Origin: Thiohalorhabdus sp. Cl-TMA
GTDB taxonomy: Bacteria > Pseudomonadota > Gammaproteobacteria > Thiohalorhabdales > Thiohalorhabdaceae
DNA length: 64,000 nt
NCBI RefSeq assembly: GCF_041821045.1
Contig: NZ_JBGUAW010000006.1
Span: 1-64,000 of the forward strand
Reading direction: 5' to 3'
The notes beneath the pieces were generated by a model that was not told where the DNA came from, searched no databases, and worked only from the letters and a program-made list of their open reading frames with translations. Both the position numbers and the translations under genes were made by a program. Positions 7,475 to 16,835 of the stretch are shown one piece after another; the stretch's first letter is position 1; each line of letters starts with the position of its first letter.

Positions 7475-8869
7475 TCAGGATTCCATCGGAAGACCGGCGT
7501 TTCGCCACCCGTTGAATCCGCCCAGGGTATTGAAAACCGGACCGCGCCCGGCTCGCTTGAGCACGCTGGCGATCACCGAGGAGCGGTAACCGCTGCCGCA
7601 ATAAACGGCGATTGGGCGGTTCGATGGCACCTCGGAAAGCCGCTGGTGGATGTCCCCGCCGGACAGGTGCATGGCCCCCGGAACGTGCCCCGCCTGCCAC
7701 TCGTTGGGCTGGCGGACATCGAGCACCAGCAGGTCGCCGTTCTTCTCCCGCTCCGCGTTCATTTCCGTCGGAGTCCATTGGGGCAGGAATTCCGGTTGCC
7801 GCCCGGAGGTGCGCCAGGCGAACATGCCGCCCTTCAGCCACCCCTGCGGCACCGGATAGCCGATGCGGAGCAGGTGCCAAGCGGCCTCCCACAGGTCGGC
7901 CGGATCGTCCAGCACCAGCACCGTCCGGGCGTCCCCGGGCAGCACCGTGCCCGCCCAGGTGGGGAAGGAATTGCCCAGCCCGATGTTGAGGGCGCCGGGA
8001 ATATGCCCGCCACCGAAAGCCTCCGGGGTGCGGCAGTCCACAACGAAGGCCCCGTCGGATCGGGCCCTCTCCACCGCCTCCGGACCCAGGGGCTCGGGCT
8101 CGGTGAGCACGCCCAGGGGCTCGGGGCCCGCCAGGTTCCGCTCCCGCATGCGCGGCCAGTAGGGCGGCACCGTGGGCAACCCCTCCAGGCTCAGGCACTG
8201 CTCCGTGAAGGCGCTCTCGTCCTCCACGGACTGAAGAATTCCGTTGAGCCGGCGTTCGTAGCCGAGCGAGGTGAACAACATGCTGCCAATGGATCCTCCG
8301 CACAGGGAGCCGGCCACATGGGTGGGGAACACCATTACATGATCGGGGAGCGGCAGGATCTTGTCGCGCAGCGTCTGGCACACCTCCCGGGCATGGCGCT
8401 GGGTCTGCTCCCAGTCGCCCAGGAGGTCCGGGCGCGCCACATCCGCCACCAGAAGCGCGCCGCCGGACAAGAGCATGAGGGGGTCCTCCCCGCGGGAGCG
8501 ATCGCGGACCAGCAGGCTGATGTGCTCGGGGGTATGGCCGGGGGTATGCAGGACCTCGAGCTCCACCTCGCCCATTTGCAGGCGCTCCCCGTCCTCCAGG
8601 GGCTTGGCGCGATATCCGAGCTCCGAGCGCGCGCTTGCCAGCAGCTCCAGATCACTGCGCTGCTGAAGCTCGGTAATGCCCGTGAGGTAGTCGTTGTGCT
8701 GATGGGTATCCGCGGCGTAGCGGATGCGCAGGCCGTGGTCCCGGGCATACTGGTAATAGGTGTCCACATCCCGGCGCACGTCCAGAGCCAGTGCCTCCCC
8801 GGTACTCTCCGAGGCGATCATGTATGATGCGTGGCCCAGGCTGGGCAGATAGAATTGCTCGAAGAGCAT
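7475..8869 (-). CDS. Metallo-beta-lactamase-fold persulfide dioxygenase fused to two rhodanese domains
   Basis: 464 residues. Residues ~1-240 form an ETHE1-like MBL domain: TYYQYARDHG, the metal motif D-T-H-Q-H-N-D-Y, HTPGHTPEHISLLV and FPTHVAGSLCGG. The first rhodanese-like domain (VVDCRTPEAFGGGHIPGALN) has lost its catalytic cysteine: the loop reads LVLDDPADLWEAAW. The second (LVLDVRQPNEWQAGHVPGA) keeps it in VYCGSGYRSS. Such fusions oxidise glutathione persulfide to sulfite and move sulfane sulfur. The start is at MLFEQFY, where the fold begins. A stand-alone enzyme of the same fold is at 23.0 kb. Confidence 0.88.
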   Translation of the reverse strand: MLFEQFYLPSLGHASYMIASESTGEALALDVRRDVDTYYQYARDHGLRIRYAADTHQHNDYLTGITELQQRSDLELLASARSELGYRAKPLEDGERLQMGEVELEVLHTPGHTPEHISLLVRDRSRGEDPLMLLSGGALLVADVARPDLLGDWEQTQRHAREVCQTLRDKILPLPDHVMVFPTHVAGSLCGGSIGSMLFTSLGYERRLNGILQSVEDESAFTEQCLSLEGLPTVPPYWPRMRERNLAGPEPLGVLTEPEPLGPEAVERARSDGAFVVDCRTPEAFGGGHIPGALNIGLGNSFPTWAGTVLPGDARTVLVLDDPADLWEAAWHLLRIGYPVPQGWLKGGMFAWRTSGRQPEFLPQWTPTEMNAEREKNGDLLVLDVRQPNEWQAGHVPGAMHLSGGDIHQRLSEVPSNRPIAVYCGSGYRSSVIASVLKRAGRGPVFNTLGGFNGWRNAGLPMES

Positions 8870-9046
8870 GACACACTCCGTATCCGGGGGAACCACGGGA
8901 CGGGGCCGCATACCTTGCAGGCCGTACCCCTTCTGAAATTGGTTTCCCGGCCGGGTCGTGTGTTCCGTTATGCCATTTGCAATGAGAAATTGACCCGAAC
9001 GGGGTAGTCAGTGACCATGATCCCGCACGGGCGCAGGGGGTGATTC

Positions 9047-9568
9047 ATGCAGATAACGATGATCATGGTAGCGTCGGATGATGGGGTCATCGGTTTCAAC
9101 AACCAGCTACCCTGGCACCTCCCCGATGACCTCCGCTTCTTCGTCCGGCAGACCCGGGGCAAGATGATCCTCATGGGCAACGGGACCTACAAGTCCCTGG
9201 AGCCCACCCCCGAGAAACCGAATCCGCTGCCCGGTCGCAAGCTGCTGGTGGTTACCGGGCGCCCCGGAGAGTTCCCCTACGAGAACGACGAGGTGGTACC
9301 GGTGGGCTCCGTCCAGGAAGGGCTGGCCATGGCCGAGGCCCTGGACGAGGAGGAGCTCATGGTGGCCGGCGGACACTCGGTTTTCATGGAGGCTTGGCCC
9401 TTTGCCGACCGGCTCCTGCTCACGCGGGTCCACGGGGACTTCGAGGGCGATACCTTCATCTCCGATCCCGACCCCAACAAGTGGAAGGTGATGAGCAGCG
9501 AATATCACCCAGCCGACGAGCGCCACTCCCATCCCTTCACCACCATGGAGCTGTTGCGCGTCCGCTAG
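9047..9568 (+). CDS. folA: Dihydrofolate reductase
   Basis: A 173-residue DHFR: MIMVASDDGVIGFNNQLPWH, catalytic Asp27 in HLPDDLRFF, MGNGTYKSL (family MGRxTxES), PLPGRKLLVVT, VAGGHSVFMEAW and the C-terminal substrate strand LLLTRVHGDFEGDTFI. It reduces dihydrofolate to tetrahydrofolate for thymidylate and one-carbon metabolism. GGGGGTGA precedes the ATG. It is alone on its strand, convergent with the ATP-grasp gene. Confidence 0.93.
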   Translation: MQITMIMVASDDGVIGFNNQLPWHLPDDLRFFVRQTRGKMILMGNGTYKSLEPTPEKPNPLPGRKLLVVTGRPGEFPYENDEVVPVGSVQEGLAMAEALDEEELMVAGGHSVFMEAWPFADRLLLTRVHGDFEGDTFISDPDPNKWKVMSSEYHPADERHSHPFTTMELLRVR

Positions 9569-9590
9569 CCCGGCCGCGGCTCACGCTCCT

Positions 9591-10874
9591 TCATCCCGCC
9601 ACCGGCTCCAGCTTGAAGGGCAGGCGCTCCTCGCAGCGCCGGATACGCTCCAGAAGCTGGCGCCGGTCCTCAGCGCCCACGAAGAGAAACCCCAGCTCAT
9701 AGCTGTAGCTGTCCTGCTCGTGCAGCTCGGACAGCCGCATACCCGGCTGCACGTGGATATCTACCAGCGTGCCGGGAATCTCCTCCTGAAGCGCCCGGAT
9801 GTCCTCCTCGCCGGGCACCGCGGCCACTTGGGCATCCTCGAAGTGGCGGATGAAATGCTTCGCGGCGTAACGGAACGCACCCCGTCCCGGCACCCGATCC
9901 GGCAGATTGCCGAGTGCCACGTCCGCCAGGATCCGGAGATTGGAATAGCCGTCCACCTTGTCGAATAGAACGCTGTGGGACTGGGAGATCCGGGGGTTGA
10001 TCTCCAGCAGCCAGATCCGGTCCCGCTTCTCGTCGTAATAGAGCTCGATATTGAAAGTGGTGTTGTCGAGGCCCAGGAACTGGACCACCGCCCGGGACTT
10101 CTCGATCATGCGCGCCTGGATGTCCGCCGGCAGGTCGGAGGGATACTGATAGCGGGAAAAGGTGGTCTCGTTGGCGTAGCGGATGGAATCCACGATGCCG
10201 TAGATGCCCACCTCCCCGTCCAGGGAGAAGCCCTCAAGGGTGCATTGCCTGCCGCCTATGATCTCCTCGGCGATGCAGAAGCTGCCCTCCTCCATGGGGA
10301 TGCCCCGGGGCAGGTCGAGCAGCCCGAGAAGGCGGTTGAAGGGGTCGGAAAACCGCCCGATTCGCTCGCGGATAATCCCGATCGCCTCATGGAGCTCGGC
10401 CTCGTTGCGTATGCGGAACCCCAGCTGCGAGCGCCACGCCTTCACCGGCTTTATCCAGAAAGGATATTCCAGATCCACGCGGGATGCGGGGGCTTCCTCG
10501 AAGGGGTCGAACCGGCAGAACCGCGGTACGCAGTCGGCGATGACCTTGCGCTGCTCCAGCCGACTCCAGAACTTGTCCTCGCACTTAACCACCGCTTCCA
10601 GCGACGGCCCGCGCAGCCCAAGGCGTCGGCACAGGATGGGAACCATGTCGCTCACCGGGAAATCCCAGAAGCCCACCAAGCCGTCGATGCTGCCCTCGAA
10701 CGAGCGCACCTCCGACTCGGCCCGATCAAGGAGCGCCTCCAGGGGATAGTGGGCGCCCCGGACGTCTTCGTACCGCAGCAAGGGGTGGAACCGGACCGCG
10801 CCGGACCGGGACAGCTCTTCGAGCCGGGCCAGATTGAAGGCATCGGGACCGATCACGAATACGTTCTTGGGCAT
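9591..10874 (-). CDS. ATP-grasp domain protein
   Basis: About 427 residues with an ATP-grasp ligase core: a pre-ATP-grasp Rossmann region (FVIGPDAFNLARLEEL), a lysine-bearing nucleotide loop (YPFWIKPVKAWRSQLGFRI), and the Mg-ATP motif IWLLEINPRISQSHSVLFD, similar to carboxylase and carbamoyl-phosphate-synthase-type ligases. It likely couples ATP to formation of a C-N bond, but no substrate can be assigned and no partner enzyme is adjacent. The ATG at 10874 (MPKNVFV) has AGAGGTGG five bases upstream; a GTG two codons earlier is less likely. Confidence 0.8.
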   Translation of the reverse strand: MPKNVFVIGPDAFNLARLEELSRSGAVRFHPLLRYEDVRGAHYPLEALLDRAESEVRSFEGSIDGLVGFWDFPVSDMVPILCRRLGLRGPSLEAVVKCEDKFWSRLEQRKVIADCVPRFCRFDPFEEAPASRVDLEYPFWIKPVKAWRSQLGFRIRNEAELHEAIGIIRERIGRFSDPFNRLLGLLDLPRGIPMEEGSFCIAEEIIGGRQCTLEGFSLDGEVGIYGIVDSIRYANETTFSRYQYPSDLPADIQARMIEKSRAVVQFLGLDNTTFNIELYYDEKRDRIWLLEINPRISQSHSVLFDKVDGYSNLRILADVALGNLPDRVPGRGAFRYAAKHFIRHFEDAQVAAVPGEEDIRALQEEIPGTLVDIHVQPGMRLSELHEQDSYSYELGFLFVGAEDRRQLLERIRRCEERLPFKLEPVAG

Positions 10875-11013
10875 GGCCACCTCTTGCGTACAGCCGGAAC
10901 GGGCGGCGGGGCGCGGAACGGGGCCCCAGCCCCTTGATTAGCCGATACCGGCTAACGTGGCAATACCGGCGGTTACCCAGGGCCCCAGCGGTTCCCCTTC
11001 CGGGCAGGCCGCC

Positions 11014-11535
11014 TCAGGCCAGCGAATCGATCAAGGTCCGGCAGAAGGCCCCGAGGTCATTGGGGTAGCGGGAGGTGATCAGGTTTGCGTCGCGTACCAC
11101 TTGGCTGTCCTCGTATTCGGCACCGGCATTCACCAGATCGTCCTTGATGGACCAGTAACCGGTTACCCGGCGGCCGCGGACGATCCCCGCGGACACCAGC
11201 ACCCAGCCCGCGTGACAGATGGCGGCGATGGGCTTACCGTCCTGGTCCGCCTCCCGGACCATTTCCAGGAGCCGCTCCTCCCTGCGCAGATGGTCGGGCG
11301 CATATCCGCCGGGAAGAACCAGGGCATCGAAGTCGCCGGTGGTCACCTCCTCGGGCGTGGTTTGCGCCTCGGCGGAAAGCCCCTTTTTGCCGTGATAGGT
11401 CCGCCTGGTCCCGCCGAGCACCACCACTTCAGCGCCCTCTTCGTCCAGACGGTAATACGGATAATACAGCTCGATGTCCTCGAAGAGATCGGCGGCGAAC
11501 AGGGCGATACGCCGCCCCTGGAGCTTGCCGTCCAT
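11014..11535 (-). CDS. DJ-1/PfpI family protein (YhbO/PfpI type)
   Basis: 173 residues of the class I glutamine-amidotransferase-like PfpI family: RIALFAADLFEDIELYYP, the nucleophile elbow AAICHAGWVLVSAGIVRGR (Cys-His), FDALVLPGGYAPDHLR and the late VTGYWSIKDDLVNAG and VRDANLITSRYPNDL motifs. Members are stress chaperones or deglycases, their exact activity debated. AGGAGGGGCAGCC stands before the ATG at 11535. Confidence 0.9.
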   Translation of the reverse strand: MDGKLQGRRIALFAADLFEDIELYYPYYRLDEEGAEVVVLGGTRRTYHGKKGLSAEAQTTPEEVTTGDFDALVLPGGYAPDHLRREERLLEMVREADQDGKPIAAICHAGWVLVSAGIVRGRRVTGYWSIKDDLVNAGAEYEDSQVVRDANLITSRYPNDLGAFCRTLIDSLA

Positions 11536-11684
11536 GGCTGCCCCTCCTTGGCTGACGGTTTTCAGTGAGAATGGGGATCCGGGAGCCGTTTTGATGGGCG
11601 GAACCTCGGCCCCTTCCAAGGAGGATTGGGACGAAATGCAGCCGATTAAAGGGTCGCTCCGCCATCGGTGACGGACGTCCGCAC

Positions 11685-12524
11685 TCAAGGCCCCAGGTTT
11701 TCGGTGGCCCCCGCTTCGTCGGGAATGCGTCGGTACCAGCGTTGTACGCGCTCGGTGCCGTAGCGCCGCTCCAGACGGCGCACGGTGAAGTGCCCCCAGG
11801 CCATGTTCTGGAAATGGTGAAAAAAGATGGTATTGATCAATGCCCCGGTGGCTGCGCCCATGAGGGGCACCATCTGGAAGGCGGCCTTCTCCGAGACGGG
11901 AACGCCGAAACGCCCGGCGATGGCGGAGACGAAGCGCACCGAGACCGGGAGGTCCATGGCGGTAAGTCCCTGCCTGGCCAAGTGATAGGAAACGGGGGAG
12001 AAGTGATAGGCCAGCGCGGCCCGCACCCCGAAATAGCCCATCTCTGCCGAATCATCGTCGCGGGAGCGTCCCCCCAGGGCGAATACCTGGATGCAGGCGA
12101 GGCGCGCCTCCGGATCGGACAGATCCTCCCCCTGGCTCTGGGCCACCGTGGCGATGGCCCGTAGCATGAGCACGGTGGTTACGGGGAGCTCCGCCAGGAG
12201 TCCCGGCAGGCCGAAAAAGCCGCCGGCGGCCCCGGTACCCACTCCTAGCAGGCGCTGGCTCCTGGCCTGCGATCCGGTACCCATGCGGGCGGGCGTGCCC
12301 AAAGTATACACCGCCGTTTCCATGGCCCGTGATACGGCCTGGCGCGATGCCTTTTGCAGCCGGACATAGCCCCTCCGAGGCAGCAAGGCGAAGGCCTGTT
12401 CCATGGGCGACCCCACCACGCTGGTCAAGCGTGCCGCGAGACTCGGGTGCTCCAGGAAGAAGTGCGCCCGCTGCAGGGCTCGCCAATCCTCGGACGCAAG
12501 CCGGACTACCGGAAGCTGGACCAT
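11685..12524 (-). CDS. EcsC family protein
   Basis: 279 residues matching the EcsC family: a central glycine-rich hydrophobic segment (GVGTGAAGGFFGLPGLLAELP), TTVLMLRAIATVAQSQGEDLSDPEARL, the YFGVRAALAY stretch, and the late hydrophobic VPLMGAATGALINTIFFHHFQNMA block. EcsC proteins are membrane-associated with no settled function. The ATG at 12524 follows GGGAGGGGAAAA; the open frame upstream of it is non-homologous. The 12525-12808 gap shows nothing. Confidence 0.82.
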   Translation of the reverse strand: MVQLPVVRLASEDWRALQRAHFFLEHPSLAARLTSVVGSPMEQAFALLPRRGYVRLQKASRQAVSRAMETAVYTLGTPARMGTGSQARSQRLLGVGTGAAGGFFGLPGLLAELPVTTVLMLRAIATVAQSQGEDLSDPEARLACIQVFALGGRSRDDDSAEMGYFGVRAALAYHFSPVSYHLARQGLTAMDLPVSVRFVSAIAGRFGVPVSEKAAFQMVPLMGAATGALINTIFFHHFQNMAWGHFTVRRLERRYGTERVQRWYRRIPDEAGATENLGP

Positions 12525-12808
12525 TTTTCCCCTCCCTTGCCGGGCCAACCTACCCAGCATGCCATTACCGGGTGCCGGATGCGGGCCTTCACGCCCGCGA
12601 TCCGGCCCTTTTGCATTGGGCAAGCGGAATCGTCCGGATTTCCGGGGTCGCGGCTGGTACTGCAAGGGGAGGGGCCCGTGGGGAAGGGCTCGGGAGCAGC
12701 CCCGGCGGCGTGGCGAGGCGCCCTCCCGCGGATTGGGGCATTCAGCCGGGAACCGGTCCGCCTCGCCGTTTTGGCCGGTGGCCTCCGGGGAGGGCGGGGA
12801 GGCTCGGC

Positions 12809-13921
12809 CTAGTGCGGCAGGGCGCGGGGTACCTGGATGGGCCGGTCCAGCCAACGCTGGAAGCGGGCATTGATCCGCTCGTAATGCTCCGCCCACCACT
12901 GCGCATCGAGTCGCAGAGCACCTTCCAGCCGGTGGGAAAGCGTGGGTAGGTAGCGTTTCATGGCCTCCGGAACCAGCTCCCGCGAGGATCGGCGCGCGGG
13001 CCCGTGGGGAATGTACTGCACCTGCCGGGCCAGGCTCCGGGTCGAGGTGGCGTAGCGGACGAAGCCCAGCGCCTTCTCCCGGTTAGGGGTATGCTTGACC
13101 ACCCCCCAGAGATCCATGTTCAGGATCTGATGATCCCAGAACAGCTTGAAGTCCTTGCCGCGGTTCACGTTGGCATCGTAGATCTGGCCGTTGTAAACCG
13201 TGGTCAGGGCCACCTCGTCGTTCTCCAGATGGCGCACCGCCTCCATTCCGGTGCTCCACCAGACCACGTAGGGCTTGATGGCGCTGAGCACCCCGAAGGC
13301 CCGGTCGAGCCCCGCGGAGGTGCCGAGCACGTCGTAGACCCGGTCCGGTGGCACCCCATCGGCGATCAGCGCCCATTCCAGGTTCCCCTTGGGGGTGCGC
13401 CGCATCCCCCGCCGCCCGGGAAAATCCGTCACGTTGAAGAAATCCTCCACGCTCTGCGGTTTCCTACGGGGAAAATCACCCCCGTCGAAGGCGAAGGCCG
13501 TGGACCAGAGCACGCTGCCGACGCCGCACTCGCGCAGCGCCCCCTCCAGGAAATCCGCCCCCGGCGGCATCCCCTCCGGAGAAGGCGGCAGCGTATCCGG
13601 ATCCACCCGGACCAGGAGTCCCTGCCGGCACCCCCGGATGGCGTCGGCGAGCTCCAGGTCCACCACGTCCCACTTGACGTTGTAGGACCGCACCTGGGCC
13701 CGGATCTCCGCCAGGCCGCCGTCATAATCCAGCACCTCGACGGCCACACCGGTTTCCTTCTCGTAAGGGCGGATGAAGCCCAGGATCTGACTCCGCGTAT
13801 AGGCGCCGCCCCAGGACACCACCGTCAGCTCCTCGCTAGCGGCCCGGGCCGGCGAAGCGCCGGACCACGCGGTGAACAGGGCGGCCGTCAAAAAGAGCGT
13901 ACGGACCATTCGCCTAGGCAC
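12809..13921 (-). CDS. Periplasmic binding protein of polyamine type (PotD/PotF-like), orphan
   Basis: 370 residues with a Sec signal (TLFLTAALFTAWSGASPARA, cleavage near residue 28) and an extracellular solute-binding fold: ELTVVSWGGAYTRSQ, VDLELADAIRGCRQGLLVRV, SVEDFFNVTDFPGRRGMRR. It resembles spermidine/putrescine-type binding proteins of ABC transporters. No permease or ATPase gene lies beside it; instead a porin follows upstream on the same strand only 37 bases away, so the two are probably co-transcribed and may handle the same solute. GTG start with AGGAGAAAGACA. Confidence 0.83.
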   Translation of the reverse strand: MPRRMVRTLFLTAALFTAWSGASPARAASEELTVVSWGGAYTRSQILGFIRPYEKETGVAVEVLDYDGGLAEIRAQVRSYNVKWDVVDLELADAIRGCRQGLLVRVDPDTLPPSPEGMPPGADFLEGALRECGVGSVLWSTAFAFDGGDFPRRKPQSVEDFFNVTDFPGRRGMRRTPKGNLEWALIADGVPPDRVYDVLGTSAGLDRAFGVLSAIKPYVVWWSTGMEAVRHLENDEVALTTVYNGQIYDANVNRGKDFKLFWDHQILNMDLWGVVKHTPNREKALGFVRYATSTRSLARQVQYIPHGPARRSSRELVPEAMKRYLPTLSHRLEGALRLDAQWWAEHYERINARFQRWLDRPIQVPRALPH

Positions 13922-13958
13922 TGTCTTTCTCCTGCCGTTCGCGGGCCGCGGACGGAAA

Positions 13959-15266
13959 CTAGAAATAATAGCCGAGGTTCAGGTTGAGGCGGGTGTCCCA
14001 GCCCCGGCTTCCCCCGGCCCCCAGGGAGCCGTCCCCGCCGAAGAACACCATGTTCTGCGCCTGGATCAGGTCGAGATAGACGAACAGCGGTCCGGACCCC
14101 ACGGCACAGCCGGTGGTATTCAGCTTGGAATCGCGGAAGCCGTCCGCGTCCTTGGCCAGGATGCTGAAATCGTTGTAGCAGGTGAGCAGGTCGATCCGAC
14201 CCCACTGGACCGGAACGTTGTAGGCCACGTTGAGCACCCCCACCGTACCCCGGGTGGCCAACGGATAGGAGCTGGCGAGCCCGCCCACGGTAATGGTCTC
14301 GTCGCCGATGCCCGCCGGATTCTCCGGGCTGAAGGCATAGCGGAATCCCTCCAGCTGGAGGTTCCAGCGCCCGCAGCGAAGATCCAGGTGCCCGGCGGCC
14401 GCCCATCGCTCGCCACTCTTCCCGGTGTCGGCGTTGTAGAGCGCGCCGGCCTGGCCGGAGATTCCCAGCTCGGTGCTGCAGGCGGTCTGGGCACCCAGGG
14501 TGTACGCCAGACGCACATTGGCCTGGTTGCTCTCCCGGTTCAGGTCCCCCTTGGCATTGTTGGCGGGCGTGCGTGGCACCTGCACCACGTCGATTGAATA
14601 CCGCTCCAGATTGGCGGGATTGCCCAGCTCGGCGTTCTTGAAGAAGGCCGCCCGGACGTCCAGGGGCCCGCGCTTGTGCAGGTATTGCACCCCGGCGTCG
14701 TAATCGTCGGCGAAGCCCATGAAATAGGGCACGCCGAACCAGTAGTTGTGGGCGGCGTAAGGCAGCAGCCCGAAAGGCACGCGCATGATCCCCGCCCGCA
14801 CCGTGCCCGCCTCGCCCATCGGGAAGCCCGCCCAGCCGTGATGCACGGCGTCCAGGTAGGGATACCACCGGTACTCGGCGGAGAATTCGACGCCGTTCTT
14901 GGTGCCGTCCACATTCAGGCGGAACAGCTCCAGGCCCAGATCACCGCCGCGTTCCCGCGAGCCCGGCGCGTAGCCCAGCCAGGAATAATTCAAGCGCAGG
15001 GCACCGCCGATCCGGATGGGAGGCTCCTCGGGCATGTCGGCCTCTGCGCCGTTGGTGCCCGGCACCATGGATTCGAGGCTCTCCAGCTCCGCCCGGAGCT
15101 CCTCCATGCGGCGCTCCTGGCTTTCCAGTTCCTCGGCCAGATCCTCCTTGCGGTGCTCCCCCTCCGCGGACCGGCCCTTCCCCTCGGTCTGCGCCGGGGC
15201 GGGTCCGCTCAGTAGCGGAAGCACCAGCCCCCCGGCCAGGAACAGCGTCCAGCTTGCAGCGCGCAT
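13959..15266 (-). CDS. Outer-membrane porin with N-terminal coiled coil
   Basis: 435 residues: signal peptide ending APAQ (about residue 26), a charged coiled coil (EDLAEELESQERRMEELRAE), then a beta-barrel-like alternating sequence with RIGGALRLNYSWLGY, VEFSAEYRWYPYLDAVHHGW and the terminal aromatic strand LNLNLGYYF, ending in Phe as expected for BAM recognition. The layout resembles trimeric OprP-like or SLH/coiled-coil-anchored porins. It lies upstream of the orphan binding protein, which fits a joint uptake role. Confidence 0.82.
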   Translation of the reverse strand: MRAASWTLFLAGGLVLPLLSGPAPAQTEGKGRSAEGEHRKEDLAEELESQERRMEELRAELESLESMVPGTNGAEADMPEEPPIRIGGALRLNYSWLGYAPGSRERGGDLGLELFRLNVDGTKNGVEFSAEYRWYPYLDAVHHGWAGFPMGEAGTVRAGIMRVPFGLLPYAAHNYWFGVPYFMGFADDYDAGVQYLHKRGPLDVRAAFFKNAELGNPANLERYSIDVVQVPRTPANNAKGDLNRESNQANVRLAYTLGAQTACSTELGISGQAGALYNADTGKSGERWAAAGHLDLRCGRWNLQLEGFRYAFSPENPAGIGDETITVGGLASSYPLATRGTVGVLNVAYNVPVQWGRIDLLTCYNDFSILAKDADGFRDSKLNTTGCAVGSGPLFVYLDLIQAQNMVFFGGDGSLGAGGSRGWDTRLNLNLGYYF

Positions 15267-15301
15267 ACACGACCCTTATGGAACGACGATCTTGCCGGGT
15301 A

Positions 15302-15324
15302 CTAGTGTCCTGAGAGGACACTAG
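15302..15324. repeat. Perfect hairpin overlapping the end of the GGDEF gene
   Basis: CTAGTGTCCT-GAG-AGGACACTAG: a 10-bp stem with a three-base loop, flanked by CTAG at both tips. The TAG stop of the diguanylate cyclase lies in one arm. It could form a 3' hairpin, but no T-tract follows. Confidence 0.6.
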
Positions 15325-16547
15325 CGGCATACCCGGTTACGGCCCTTCTTCTTGGCCCGATAAAGCAGCTCGTCGGCAGCCTTGATCACCTCCTGCGGCC
15401 GCATCCGATCCCCGGTGCGCTCGGCGAGTCCGGCGCTAACGGTCACCTGCACCCTGCCGCCCTGCCCTTGCCCCTTGCCGCGCTTTTTGGCGCCTTTCTT
15501 CGGGGATTCCGGGCGGTCCACGCCGCGCAGCCGGAATCCGGACCCGGCGATCTCCTCGCGGACGCGGTCCATGGTCTCCGCCGCTTCCTCCAGGGTCCGG
15601 TTGGGGAACAGCACCGTGAACTCCTCCCCCCCGTAGCGATAGGCGCGTCCCCCGCCGCCCACCGACCGCAGCTTCCCGGCGACCATGCGCAGGACATGGT
15701 CGCCGATGTCGTGCCCGAAGGTATCGTTGAAGTTCTTGAAATGGTCCACATCCACCATGGCGATCACGAACCCGGCCCCCATGCGCTGGAGCTGCTCCTC
15801 CAGTGCCCGGCGCCCGGGAAGCCCGGTCAGCTCGTCCATGAAGGCCAGGCGATAGGATTCCTGCACCAGCGCGGTGCTGAGCACCAGGACAGCAAGCCCC
15901 CAGAACGCCACCGTCATGCCCGCCTCGCCCCCCCAGGCCAGGGGCGGCGCCGTGGCCACCAGGGCGCCCAGGAACCCGCCGTCGAGCGGACTGTTCCGCA
16001 GCACCCAGACGGCGAGCAGGGCAACGGCGGCCAGCGCGTATATGCCCAGGACCACCGGGGCCAGTCCGCCGGCCTGGCTACTCCCGGAAAACAGCCAGGG
16101 GCTTTGCAGAAGCTCGCCGAGGCGGCCTTGCGGGTGGACCGTGGCCCAGGCGAGGAATCCGGCTTGTACCAGCAGGAAGGCAGCCCGGGCGATGCCGCTT
16201 CCGGTCCAGAGCCCGCGCTCGGGCAGGAAGGCGAGCACGGCGAGATTGAGCGGCACCAGAAGGGCAACTCCGGAAAAGAGGACCGCCGCGGAAACGCCGT
16301 TGTCCGGAAGGAAGACCAGGGGAAGCCCATACGCCCCCAGCAGCACCAGCAGGGCGAGCACGACGCGGCTGCGGTGGAACCACAACGCCAGCGCCATCCC
16401 GATGGCGCCGATAACCAGCGGCACGAGGTTGGCGGTGGCCTGCTGGGCAACGGACAGCTGCTGGTAGAGGAGCCGAAGCCAGATGGCCAGGCCCGACAGC
16501 CCCGCGAAAAGCGAGACCGCGGCGATTCGGTGACCGGCTGGAGTCAT
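15321..16547 (-). CDS. Membrane diguanylate cyclase (GGDEF)
   Basis: 408 residues: eight or so hydrophobic segments (residues ~10-240), then a GGDEF domain with DELTGLPGRRALEEQL, MVDVDHFKNFNDTFGHDIGD and the active-site YGGEEFTVLF. The RxxD inhibitory site expected five residues before GGEEF is missing. A basic low-complexity insert (PKKGAKKRGKGQGQGG) interrupts the domain before VTVSAGLAERTG. It should make c-di-GMP in response to an unknown membrane or periplasmic signal. ATG at 16547 after GGAGGCGCG. Confidence 0.9.
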   Translation of the reverse strand: MTPAGHRIAAVSLFAGLSGLAIWLRLLYQQLSVAQQATANLVPLVIGAIGMALALWFHRSRVVLALLVLLGAYGLPLVFLPDNGVSAAVLFSGVALLVPLNLAVLAFLPERGLWTGSGIARAAFLLVQAGFLAWATVHPQGRLGELLQSPWLFSGSSQAGGLAPVVLGIYALAAVALLAVWVLRNSPLDGGFLGALVATAPPLAWGGEAGMTVAFWGLAVLVLSTALVQESYRLAFMDELTGLPGRRALEEQLQRMGAGFVIAMVDVDHFKNFNDTFGHDIGDHVLRMVAGKLRSVGGGGRAYRYGGEEFTVLFPNRTLEEAAETMDRVREEIAGSGFRLRGVDRPESPKKGAKKRGKGQGQGGRVQVTVSAGLAERTGDRMRPQEVIKAADELLYRAKKKGRNRVCR

Positions 16548-16835
16548 CGCGCCTCCGGGGCTTTGTAACGGCGAGCGCACGGCTTCAAAGGCTACCACAG
16601 GTGACCGGACAAAGTGGGAGCAATGCCGACAAACGCCGCCAAGCCGTCCCGCATTGGCCCCGGTCCGCAGTGAAAGGTACATTAAGGCCGAGAATCTGTC
16701 CGCCGGTCCGCGCCTCCGTGTCCAGCGGGCCCACTCCTTTCGGGAGATCCCGATCGCCCATGCCTATTCCGACGCGCTCCGCCCCGGTCGCCGGGCTTTC
16801 CGGCTCCTCCACCCGCTCCCGGAGGGGCCCCTGAA

